Shown one piece after another: positions 55,370 through 63,738 of a stretch of DNA of 64,000 nt. The stretch's first letter is position 1. Every line of letters starts with the position of its first letter. The position numbers and the translations under genes were made by a program. The notes under the pieces are model-generated. The model was not told where the DNA came from and did not search any database. It saw only the letters and a list, made by a program, of their open reading frames with translations. The DNA is from RGIG4079 sp045531405 (GTDB lineage Bacteria; Bacteroidota; Bacteroidia; Bacteroidales; Muribaculaceae): positions 56,281 to 120,280 of the forward strand of contig JAZSDX010000050.1 of the NCBI GenBank assembly GCA_045531405.1. The letters run 5' to 3'.

Positions 55370-55741
55370 TTACAAATTTAAGCCATCGTTAAAATCATTT
55401 ATGAATTGAGGAGGTACAGTTGCTAATATCTGTGGTATATTTTGTCTAGTGCCTCGTACATAGTGATGGTCTGTGTACAAATTTTCCACGAAACTATTAC
55501 AATTAACACGATATAAAACATTTCCAACTCCTGCAGTTAGTTTCAATGTGCCAATATTATTTGGCTTAGGGCTTCTAAACTTGATTCGCCCTTCACTTCC
55601 CCAGGCACCTTGTTGTTCATTATGTTCCCATGCTAACTCGGTACTTCCATCTGACTTTGCAAGATATCCTAATAATCTATAATATTCGTGTTCATCTGCA
55701 AACTGAACTTGTCCTATTGAACCAAAACTTTGTCTATACAT
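55370..55741 (-). CDS. Unknown 123-residue protein beside the HNH nuclease
   Basis: Compact protein (FGSIGQVQFADEHEYYRLLGYLAKSDGST ... FRSPKPNNIGTLKL). It reads like a small beta-rich domain with aromatic and basic residues, possibly DNA-binding. One base separates its start from the nuclease stop, which suggests a subunit or accessory of the nuclease. Not recognised. Confidence 0.6.
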   Translation of the reverse strand: MYRQSFGSIGQVQFADEHEYYRLLGYLAKSDGSTELAWEHNEQQGAWGSEGRIKFRSPKPNNIGTLKLTAGVGNVLYRVNCNSFVENLYTDHHYVRGTRQNIPQILATVPPQFINDFNDGLNL

Positions 55742-55742
55742 A

Positions 55743-56915
55743 TTATGCTACATTATAAATTTGAACCAATTTTGTCTTTATATCATTGAATGACAATCCT
55801 GTACTAAACTCAGCGGTTAATCCTGTGTTTATCACATGCACAAATGACTCTTTACGATAATACTTCTCTCCAAATCGTAATAAAGAGTTCTCTATGCTAT
55901 CCGCTTTAGCCAAAAGGCAAACCAACTGATAATCTTTATTGACCTGTTGGGTCTTATTATTTGGATGAGCCTTTGTGTTATGTTGAGTTGCTGTGAGCAA
56001 TATCAAATTCTCAACATAATGTGCAATCTGAGGAAATTGTGATTTTGGGAATATGTGATGCACCTGTGTTGCCTCACCATTGCCCCAACTATCATTTACC
56101 TCACTTACTGTATGAATCTTTCTAATCAATGCAATTGCTTTCTGAACATAGTAAGTGTTGATTGCCTCTTGTTTCTCAATCTTTTCAGGTGTCATAGCCT
56201 CTTGACGAGTTACAGTTTTATCTTTATCCATATCCCGCCAGTTTTTCTTGTTGTACATCAAATCTGAATAGTAAGTAATCTTACCATTGCTTCCGTGTAG
56301 ATGATGTTCGGCTGCATACACATTGAATACTTTGTGGAACATACGCCTAATATCCAAACGAGAGTGCGATGGAGTATTACCATTGATTAGGCGGTAATAT
56401 CGCTCGTAGATTTCATCCCTCGCAGCCACAGGATTTGCGACGCTTTTTTTTGCATACTCTTCAAAGTATTTCATAAAGCCACTATCCAACATTACTTTCA
56501 TAAAGTAGCAGTACAAGAAGTTGTACGCGTTTCTATCCTTGCGTGAAATGTAGTCCAATAAATCTTCATTGGCAACTGAAAATGTCAATGCACCATCTAT
56601 CATTTCAACATTAAGGATATGAGCATATGCAAGAAGCTTTAAGGGTTGAGAAAGCACCTTATTGTATTCGTTATAGGCTTTCTTGTCATTAGCCCACGGC
56701 TTATTGAAAATAACTTTTGTATTCTGAATGAAATACTGCGTTTCCCATACATCATTTATCACAAATACAGGCTTTGTAGCAACCATATTCATAACACAAT
56801 CTGCCATAAAGCATACTATGTCTGGAGTACACTTCTGATCCACAAATCTCGCGTCGTGCGATTTGCGTACATCCAAATCAAATTGGCTAAGATATTCGTT
56901 AATTACATTTCTCAT
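55743..56915 (-). CDS. HNH restriction endonuclease (predicted)
   Basis: 390 residues. The C-terminal part holds an HNH core: His286-His287 in TQVHHIFPKSQFP, Asn303 in VENLILLTATQHN, His312 and His317 (NTKAHP). The first ~200 residues are helical and unrecognised; they probably select the DNA site. The start overlaps the methyltransferase stop by four bases (ATGA), the standard arrangement of a methylase followed by its nuclease. The target sequence is unknown. Confidence 0.75.
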   Translation of the reverse strand: MRNVINEYLSQFDLDVRKSHDARFVDQKCTPDIVCFMADCVMNMVATKPVFVINDVWETQYFIQNTKVIFNKPWANDKKAYNEYNKVLSQPLKLLAYAHILNVEMIDGALTFSVANEDLLDYISRKDRNAYNFLYCYFMKVMLDSGFMKYFEEYAKKSVANPVAARDEIYERYYRLINGNTPSHSRLDIRRMFHKVFNVYAAEHHLHGSNGKITYYSDLMYNKKNWRDMDKDKTVTRQEAMTPEKIEKQEAINTYYVQKAIALIRKIHTVSEVNDSWGNGEATQVHHIFPKSQFPQIAHYVENLILLTATQHNTKAHPNNKTQQVNKDYQLVCLLAKADSIENSLLRFGEKYYRKESFVHVINTGLTAEFSTGLSFNDIKTKLVQIYNVA

Positions 56916-59479
56916 ATCCTTTGCTGTTTGAGTTTTCCAAAAAAGAAAACAGAGTTATTATCAATGTTAAGTGAGCGTGTGCCTAAATTACGGGCAATCG
57001 CATAAAATTTCGTAAAACTATCAGTAGCGTAAAATGCCAAATCCTCATTTGTTACGATATCATCGTCTTTTGCCAATGTAAGGATTGCAACAGAGCCGTC
57101 AGCAATACATCCTTTTGGCAAGAAGCATGCACGAGGATTATATGTTAGATTAGGGAGCAATACACAATTTGCCTGATTAAGGTATTTTGCAACATCCAAT
57201 CCCTCAATACTATCAATGTAACAATCATAATCAGGGATATTGACAATCTCATTATTGCCAATATTTCGAGATTTTAGCACCCTAATTTTGCCATTATCCT
57301 TTGTAATAGCCTTAGTGATAACTCTGTCTCTATACGCTTTGAATACATTAAACTCCATTTTGTCTGCCACCTCATCAAAAGCCTCATTGCGATAAATTAT
57401 CCAATATGGGAATCTATCGTCTGTTAGGTATGCTTGCTGATGACACTTAACCTCATCAGTAATATATGACTCTACGAATGTAATCTGGGGCTTCTTTTGG
57501 GTGTCAAGAATAAAACAGATGGTTTCTATCTTTACTCCCTTGAATCCTTTTTCTCCGAAGTCAATTATGCGAGAGATATTTTTCTCTTTCAGAAGTGTAC
57601 GTGTTGCATCAAACTCAGGAGCATTTATTAGGCTCTTGGGGACTATCAATGATACAACATTGCCAATTCTCATTGCTTTCTCAATGAAGAATGAGAAGAT
57701 ATTATTAGTATCCTTGTTGGATGCCTCAATCTTGTATTTTGCCAGCAACTGTTTCTCTTTTGTTAGCTTCTTGTATGGAGGGTTTCCGACAACAATATCA
57801 TACTTCTTGTCGAAGTTATGCAACAAGAAATCTGCATTGATGTAATTGATGTGGATATTGTTAGGCACATCAATCTTTGCAACCAGCTCTTTCAATATTT
57901 CTAAACTGTTTGCATCAATATCTACCACGTCAATATTAACAGACTGCACGCCAGCATACTTCAAGATAAGGGCAGGCAAGAAATTACCCACACCAATTGA
58001 TGGCTCTAAAATATTTAGCTCCGTATAGTTCTTTGCATCAGGCAAACTCTTGACAATGGTGTAGCATATATCCTGTCTAGTATAATAAGCCGCATTGTCT
58101 TCTCTTTGGGCATTTGCCAACTCCGCAATTTTAGACAATTCAGCAAAGTCATAATGGCTATTGCCTCTAATATAGTCCACCAAACAAAAATGTGTAGCCA
58201 AATTCTTTTTGTCTATCAATACCTTTATATCCTGTTCAGACAAAGTTGGCTTGCATAATATTTTACGAACCTTAGCTGCAATCTGTTTGAATATAACGGT
58301 TGGTACCGCCTCGCCCAAGTTTTGGCGTATGTTCATTTCCTCTTTTTTCAAGAATGCTTCTTTCTCTTTTAATGACATTCTGTTTAACTCATCAAAAGGA
58401 ATGTCGCTCCAGTTAAAAGATGAAGGAACAGACATCATAAGCATAACCTCCCTAATACTGAACACTCTGTTATCAACAGGATGAACAGTATTCTGACTTG
58501 CCATAATATCGTTACGAGTGTGAATACAAGGTGCTACCTTATCCCAATACTGACGAGTATATTTGTCGCCATTCTTACGGGCGTTGTACACAATAACACC
58601 ATTCTTTACACTATGCGGTATCTTTGTAATATCGGTATTGTCAAATGCCGATTGCCCCTCCTTAATATCCGCAATCCAAGATTCCATACGAGGCGAATAT
58701 TTCCTAAAGTTATGATAAATATCATCTTCGGAAATTTCACCCATCTTCTTTAACGATGGCAAATGACCAATAATTTGTCTTAATGTCCTCTCAGGCTGCT
58801 TGTCGGGGAAAATATCATATGGAGTGAACTCTTTCAAATCTTTACGAACACCAATAACTAATGTTCTTGTTCGACTTGATGGATTACCATAATCTTTGAA
58901 GTTTACGACTTGATAGAGGATATTGTATGCTCCCGATAAGTTAGCCTCAATAGCATCTTTAATTGACTTGTCTTGACCATCAACATCGGTACATACAGAT
59001 GTAAGGAAAGCTCTAACATTCTCAAATATAAAGAACTTAGGCTTAATCTGTTGTGTCATTTTTATAGACTCAACAACCAACGAGTTGCGTTTTAACTCAT
59101 CTTTCTTCTTGTGGTTGGCAACAGACATCCCTTGACAAGGAGGCGTTGCAATCAACACATCCAAATCTGTTAGATTAAAACCTCTTTCCCACATTGCTAA
59201 CTCCGCAAAAACTTTATCTTTCGTTTCTTGCGTAGTCATATCGCCACAAATATATCCGCTGTTATAAACGCATTTCTGATTGAATTTCTGAATCTTCAAC
59301 CTGCGTTCCAACAACTCAACCGTAGCGACACAATAGAAACCCTCTTCCTTGAAGCCATAGCAACCAACTCCTGCACTACTGAATAGGCTGACATAAGTCC
59401 TCAATCCATATGCAGAACGCCTATCTGCTAATAGCATTTCGGGGACTTCCAACTCTGGGTATAATTTTACTTTTGCCAT
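56912..59479 (-). CDS. Fused m5C and m6A DNA methyltransferase
   Basis: 855 residues with two complete methyltransferases. N-terminal C5-cytosine enzyme (~27-410): SAM loop LFSSAGVGCYGF, catalytic Cys115 in TPPCQG, ENV at 153-155, RTR at 203-205, target-recognition region ~230-330, and motif X GEAVPT (~389). C-terminal N6-adenine enzyme of the TaqI/gamma type (~455-855): AAYYTR (463-468), SAM loop EPSIGVGNF (492-500), catalytic NPPY (566-569), then its own recognition part. Such a fusion would suit an asymmetric site with C on one strand and A on the other. It starts one base after the HTH regulator. Confidence 0.88.
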   Translation of the reverse strand: MAKVKLYPELEVPEMLLADRRSAYGLRTYVSLFSSAGVGCYGFKEEGFYCVATVELLERRLKIQKFNQKCVYNSGYICGDMTTQETKDKVFAELAMWERGFNLTDLDVLIATPPCQGMSVANHKKKDELKRNSLVVESIKMTQQIKPKFFIFENVRAFLTSVCTDVDGQDKSIKDAIEANLSGAYNILYQVVNFKDYGNPSSRTRTLVIGVRKDLKEFTPYDIFPDKQPERTLRQIIGHLPSLKKMGEISEDDIYHNFRKYSPRMESWIADIKEGQSAFDNTDITKIPHSVKNGVIVYNARKNGDKYTRQYWDKVAPCIHTRNDIMASQNTVHPVDNRVFSIREVMLMMSVPSSFNWSDIPFDELNRMSLKEKEAFLKKEEMNIRQNLGEAVPTVIFKQIAAKVRKILCKPTLSEQDIKVLIDKKNLATHFCLVDYIRGNSHYDFAELSKIAELANAQREDNAAYYTRQDICYTIVKSLPDAKNYTELNILEPSIGVGNFLPALILKYAGVQSVNIDVVDIDANSLEILKELVAKIDVPNNIHINYINADFLLHNFDKKYDIVVGNPPYKKLTKEKQLLAKYKIEASNKDTNNIFSFFIEKAMRIGNVVSLIVPKSLINAPEFDATRTLLKEKNISRIIDFGEKGFKGVKIETICFILDTQKKPQITFVESYITDEVKCHQQAYLTDDRFPYWIIYRNEAFDEVADKMEFNVFKAYRDRVITKAITKDNGKIRVLKSRNIGNNEIVNIPDYDCYIDSIEGLDVAKYLNQANCVLLPNLTYNPRACFLPKGCIADGSVAILTLAKDDDIVTNEDLAFYATDSFTKFYAIARNLGTRSLNIDNNSVFFFGKLKQQRI

Positions 59480-59480
59480 A

Positions 59481-59771
59481 TTAACCTATTCTTCTTAAAT
59501 TTTCAGCAGCCATTGACAGAGCTTCCGATGCAACAATATGTTCATCAGATACCATATCAGTTACCTTGTCGGCAAGCCATAATGTAAGGAGGTCTGTCAT
59601 TTCTACATGAAACATCTCCGACAATATTGCGACTTGTTCTTTCTTGGCTCTGCGTTCACCTTTTTCTATCTTACAATATGTTGCAGTATCTATATCAAGA
59701 GCAGCCGCAATCTGTCTTTGCGGCATCTGATTTTGAATGCGTAGCTCTTTTATTTTCTCCGTAAACAGCAT
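59481..59771 (-). CDS. XRE-type regulator (probable controller) of the defence operon
   Basis: 96 residues from ATG 59771: helix-turn-helix (~5-60, LRIQNQMPQRQIAAALDIDTATYCKIEKGERRAKKE) and a helical tail. It resembles C proteins of restriction systems that delay nuclease expression. A longer frame begins at a TTG (59804), but that overlaps the -7 box. One base lies between its stop and the fused methylase start. Confidence 0.82.
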   Translation of the reverse strand: MLFTEKIKELRIQNQMPQRQIAAALDIDTATYCKIEKGERRAKKEQVAILSEMFHVEMTDLLTLWLADKVTDMVSDEHIVASEALSMAAENLRRIG

Positions 59772-59801
59772 ATTACCTATTTTTGTCTTGACATTATTTG
59801 G

Positions 59802-59809
59802 CAAAGATA
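59802..59809 (-). promoter_or_regulatory. -7 box TATCTTTG of the defence operon
   Basis: Minus-strand TATCTTTG, 31 bases before ATG 59771. It is the only good promoter for all six genes and decides the start of the regulator. Confidence 0.65.
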
Positions 59810-59936
59810 GCGAATTTTACTCATTGTTCATACTGCTGAACCGATAAAAATTTCAATTTGTACTGTCGATGCACTAAAAATGAACGCAGACGAAAGAAAA
59901 TTATCATCATTATCTTTTCGTCTGCATTTCTTTTTG

Positions 59937-59944
59937 TACCTTTG
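59937..59944 (+). promoter_or_regulatory. -7 box TACCTTTG before a mini-ORF
   Basis: TAnnTTTG match 34 bases before ATG 59978. The -33 side is weak (T-rich only). Confidence 0.4.
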
Positions 59945-59977
59945 TTCCATCAAGAGTTATCACATTGAAGCATATCA

Positions 59978-60049
59978 ATGAAGAACTCAGAAATACGAAC
60001 GGTTGCTATCTCGTTACCCAATTTCCATGCAACCCGAATAACCGTTTAA
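59978..60049 (+). CDS. Possible 23-residue peptide or small structured RNA
   Basis: ATG to TAA encodes MKNSEIRTVAISLPNFHATR plus three residues. A promoter-like box stands 34 bases before it. An inverted repeat AACGGTT (59998-60004) and AACCGTT (60040-60046) lies inside. Either reading is possible; the peptide has no known relative I can name. Confidence 0.3.
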   Translation: MKNSEIRTVAISLPNFHATRITV

Positions 60050-60085
60050 TTCTAAGATAATTGCAAATTCTGCGATTTTTTGCAA

Positions 60086-60120
60086 TAAAAAAGCCTCTAA
60101 GTTATCACAACTTTGAGGCT
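60086..60120 (-). terminator. Terminator of the pst operon
   Basis: On the minus strand GCCTC(A)AAGTT pairs with AACTT(A)GAGGC and runs into TTTTTTATT. It lies 22 bases after the pstB stop. Confidence 0.82.
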
Positions 60121-60141
60121 CAAGATTAATAAAATATTGTT

Positions 60142-60909
60142 TTATCCCATTTTGCCCGTCAGATAGGCTTTGGTACGTTCATCTGAAGAATCAGAAAACA
60201 TCTTTTGCGTATCATCATATTCTATCAACTCACCAAGATACATAAACATTGAGCGAGACGATATGCGCTTGGCTTGCCCCATATTGTGAGTAACAATAAG
60301 TATCGTTACATCGTTTTTGAGTTGCAATAACAATTCTTCGATATGTTTTGTTGCTATTGGGTCGAGAGCCGATGTGGGTTCGTCCATCAACAACACATCA
60401 GGTTTTAATGCCAATGCTCGTGCTATACACAATCGCTGTTGCTGTCCTCCCGAAAGGAATGTGCCTTTTTTGTTTAACACATCTTTCACCTCGTCCCACA
60501 ACGATACGCTTCTCAAACAACTCTCTACAGTTTCTTCACGCTCGTTTTTAGACAAACGAATACCATTGAGAGTAAATCCCGCCAATACATTGTCATAAAT
60601 GCTCATTGTGGGGAATGGAGTGGGACGCTGAAATACCATTCCCACTTTTCTTCGCACATCAATAGGCTCCATTGTCAATATATCAGCTCCGTTTAGTAAT
60701 ATTTCTCCATCAACATGAATATTAGGATATAGGTTATGCATCAAGTTTACCGCTCGCAGTAATGTGCTTTTTCCACAACCCGACGGTCCCATTATAGCCG
60801 TTATTGAGTTTCGTTCAATTTGTGCAGATACGTATTTCACCGCCATTGTCTGCTTGGTATATGACACGCACACTTTTTTAAATTCCAAAATAGGGTTTAT
60901 GAGTTCCAT
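60142..60909 (-). CDS. pstB: PstB phosphate ABC transporter ATPase
   Basis: 255 residues. Walker A GPSGCGKST (~40-48), signature LSGGQQQRLCIARALALKPD and Walker B VLLMDEPTSALDP. Powers high-affinity phosphate import. It overlaps pstA by 13 bases. phoU, which often follows pstB, is not present before the terminator. Confidence 0.96.
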   Translation of the reverse strand: MELINPILEFKKVCVSYTKQTMAVKYVSAQIERNSITAIMGPSGCGKSTLLRAVNLMHNLYPNIHVDGEILLNGADILTMEPIDVRRKVGMVFQRPTPFPTMSIYDNVLAGFTLNGIRLSKNEREETVESCLRSVSLWDEVKDVLNKKGTFLSGGQQQRLCIARALALKPDVLLMDEPTSALDPIATKHIEELLLQLKNDVTILIVTHNMGQAKRISSRSMFMYLGELIEYDDTQKMFSDSSDERTKAYLTGKMG

Positions 60910-61763
60910 TTATTTGCAATCTTTTTAGCTGTTAAATTTAAAAACAATACGAATAACAAAAGGAATAACGATGCTCCCCAAATTAGACTTTGGAGATTGG
61001 GGTCATTAAAAAACTCCCATATCAATAATGGCACAGCCGAGATAGGTTTATCGATGCTAAATCTTATCATCGAACAGCCTAATGCCGTAAACATCAAAGG
61101 AGCAGTCTCTCCTATAACACGCGATACTGCAAGCAACACTCCGGTAAAAATGCCTCCAAAAGCAGCCGGAAGTTGCACTTTTAATATCACTCTTGCATTA
61201 TTTCCACCTAATGCCAATCCCGCTTCCTTGAGCGATGCCGGGAGTATTTTCATCGTTTCTTCAGTGGAACGAACAATCAATGGTAGCATCATGATAAATA
61301 GTGCTACACTGCCTGCTATAGCCGAGTATCCCTTCATGGGCACAACAACCCATATATAAGTGATAATACCTATAATCACCGAAGGTGTACCTTGTAATAA
61401 ATCGGTAAGATAACTCACCGTCTTGGCAAAACGACTTTTGCCATGTTCGGCAAGATACACTCCACACAGAATCCCGATAGGCACAGCAATCACAACTGCC
61501 ATACCAAGCATTATTACCGTTCCCACAATTCCATTGGCAATACCTCCGGGAATAGGTTCACCGGCAGCCGTTGCCATCATCGCTTTGTAGGCGGTGGGAG
61601 TAGGCTCTGTAAAAAACGACCAACTCAACTGATTGTAACCCTTCAACAACACTTCGCCAATAATAGCAATCAGTGGCACCGCTGTCAACGCGGCAAGCAC
61701 ACACACAACACTTTTCACAAGGCTGTCAATAAATAATCTTTGAGATAGTTTCTTTTTCTGCAT
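60897..61763 (-). CDS. pstA: PstA phosphate permease subunit
   Basis: 288 residues, six membrane helices. The permease motif EETMKILPASLKEAGLALGGNN (the EAA loop that contacts PstB) is at ~165-185. 12 bases after pstC. Confidence 0.94.
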   Translation of the reverse strand: MQKKKLSQRLFIDSLVKSVVCVLAALTAVPLIAIIGEVLLKGYNQLSWSFFTEPTPTAYKAMMATAAGEPIPGGIANGIVGTVIMLGMAVVIAVPIGILCGVYLAEHGKSRFAKTVSYLTDLLQGTPSVIIGIITYIWVVVPMKGYSAIAGSVALFIMMLPLIVRSTEETMKILPASLKEAGLALGGNNARVILKVQLPAAFGGIFTGVLLAVSRVIGETAPLMFTALGCSMIRFSIDKPISAVPLLIWEFFNDPNLQSLIWGASLFLLLFVLFLNLTAKKIANKWNS

Positions 61764-61775
61764 ATCAATAACGGT

Positions 61776-62633
61776 TTATGCGATGCGTGCTCGCTTTATG
61801 AGATATTTACCTATCAGATTAATTATGGCTGTGATAAGGAATAGCACCAATCCTATTGCAATGAGCGACGATAGCCGCAATCCATCGGCCTCTCCAAACT
61901 GGTTTGCAATAATGCTTGCCATCGAATTTCCCGTTTCGGTAATTGAACCCGGCATCTGATTAGTGTTTCCTATAAGCATTGTCACCGTCATAGTTTCACC
62001 AAGAGCCCTTCCTATAGCCAGAATATATGAAGAGAATATTCCCGACCCTGCGACAGGGAAAATCACCTTTCGCACCATTTCAGCACGCGTTGCTCCAAGG
62101 CTATAAGCCCCCTCCTTGAGGTCATCGGGAACCATCTTAACAAACTCTGCGCTAAGCGATGCTGCATAAGGCACTATCATTATCGCCAACACCAACGATG
62201 CGGTCAATATCCCTGAACCTTGTGGGGATATATTGAGCGACATAATAATAGGTCGCAAGGTATAAAATCCCCACAATCCATATATTATAGAAGGAATACC
62301 AGCAAGCAAACTTGTAATGGTAGACAACACCTCGGCAATTCGAGTCCCTTTAAAATATTCGCCCACAAACAGCGCTACCGGCAATGAAAACGGAATGCAA
62401 AACACCAATGCCAATAAAGTAGTGAGCAATGTGCCGGTAATAAATGGCAATGCTCCATAACGCTCTGCTCCATCGGTATAGCTCCATTCCGATGATGTCA
62501 AAAAATTGAGAAATCCAAAATGGTTAAAAGCCTCAAAAGCATCAGTGACGAGGGCATATACAATGCCCCCGCACACAACCGGCATAAGACATGCCGCAAG
62601 GTATAATATTATTCGAAAAATCTTATCGTTCAT
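61776..62633 (-). CDS. pstC: PstC phosphate permease subunit
   Basis: 285 residues, six membrane helices and the EAA-type loop MVPDDLKEGAYSLGATRAEMV at ~165-190. Partner of PstA. Three bases separate it from pstS. Confidence 0.94.
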   Translation of the reverse strand: MNDKIFRIILYLAACLMPVVCGGIVYALVTDAFEAFNHFGFLNFLTSSEWSYTDGAERYGALPFITGTLLTTLLALVFCIPFSLPVALFVGEYFKGTRIAEVLSTITSLLAGIPSIIYGLWGFYTLRPIIMSLNISPQGSGILTASLVLAIMIVPYAASLSAEFVKMVPDDLKEGAYSLGATRAEMVRKVIFPVAGSGIFSSYILAIGRALGETMTVTMLIGNTNQMPGSITETGNSMASIIANQFGEADGLRLSSLIAIGLVLFLITAIINLIGKYLIKRARIA

Positions 62634-62636
62634 CTA

Positions 62637-63713
62637 TTATTTCTTTAACGCTTCGCCATTGAATGTTATAGTCTTGAGATTTTCACGACTTAACTCAATC
62701 GCCTTTGCAGGAAGGGGCGCATAATGAACTTTTGTAGTTATTCCTTGTGTTTTTTCACTCAATATAAATTCAATTAAATCAAGTGTGGCCAAGGCTTGCT
62801 CTTTTGTTCGATTTGAATAGTTTTGCTCTTTATAAACTACAATCCAGGTGAAGCAACTAATCGGATAGGCTCCTTTGGACGATGAGTTTGTTATCATTGT
62901 ACGAGTATCCGAAGGCATCTCACCATTCGCTGCTGCCGAAATTGATTGAGCAGTAGGTTTCACCAATTCTCCGCATTGGTTTTTCAACGTTGCATATGGT
63001 ATTTTTTGAGCAAAAGCATATTCCGAACCTACATACCCTATCGAATTTGTCGTTTGGGCTATCACTCCTGCCACTCCTGGATTACCCTTTGCCGCTTGTC
63101 CGGCAGGGAAATTCACCGACTTGCCTACCCCATATTTTTCCGACCATTCTTTGCTCACCTTTGAGAGATAATCGGTAAATACAAATGTAGTACCACTACC
63201 ATCGGAACGATATACCGGAATTATTGATTGCGATGGGAGTTGTGCTTGTGGATTAAGTTCTTTAATGCGAGCATCGTCCCACATTGTTATCTTTCCGGCA
63301 AAAATATCGGCAACAACATCTCCCGATAGATTAAGTTCGTTTACTCCGGGGAGGTTATAAGCCAACACAACCGCACCCATACATGTGGGGATATGCACCA
63401 CCGGGTTCATTTCGCTCATCTCTTTATCCGACAAAAACGCATCACTGCCGGCAAAATCTACAATGCCATCTTTTAAGTTGCGAATACCTCCGCCACTACC
63501 TATTCCACCATATGCTACCACATCATTGTTCACGGCATGAAACTCTTCAAAAACTGCGTTATAAAATGGAAGAGGGAAGGTTGCACCTGCTCCTGACAGT
63601 TCGATTGATTCACGTTTTGATTCGCCCTCTGATGTTTGGGCATTATTACCGCCACAAGAGGTAGCCACCATTGTAGCAATGCTCAATAGAGCACACATAA
63701 AATTCTTTTTCAT
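62637..63713 (-). CDS. pstS: PstS phosphate-binding lipoprotein
   Basis: 358 residues. Lipobox with Cys at ~20 (ATSCGG). The binding pocket segments ELSGAGATFPLPFYNAVFEEF, YGGIGSGGGIRNL, DFAGSDAFLS and RSDGSGTTFVF are those that wrap phosphate in PstS. 25 bases after the porin stop, so the operon starts outside the window. Confidence 0.95.
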   Translation of the reverse strand: MKKNFMCALLSIATMVATSCGGNNAQTSEGESKRESIELSGAGATFPLPFYNAVFEEFHAVNNDVVAYGGIGSGGGIRNLKDGIVDFAGSDAFLSDKEMSEMNPVVHIPTCMGAVVLAYNLPGVNELNLSGDVVADIFAGKITMWDDARIKELNPQAQLPSQSIIPVYRSDGSGTTFVFTDYLSKVSKEWSEKYGVGKSVNFPAGQAAKGNPGVAGVIAQTTNSIGYVGSEYAFAQKIPYATLKNQCGELVKPTAQSISAAANGEMPSDTRTMITNSSSKGAYPISCFTWIVVYKEQNYSNRTKEQALATLDLIEFILSEKTQGITTKVHYAPLPAKAIELSRENLKTITFNGEALKK

Positions 63714-63738
63714 AATTCTGTTTATAATAACCTATGTT

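Larger units (their letters stand above)
59772..60085. other. Gene-poor boundary between defence operon and pst operon
   Basis: About 310 bases. Contents: the operon promoter (59802-59809), a hairpin GCAGACGAAAGA/TCTTTTCGTCTGC (59886-59925), a plus-strand -7 box (59937-59944) and a 23-codon frame (59978-60049). No transposase or clear direct repeat marks the island edge. Confidence 0.5.
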
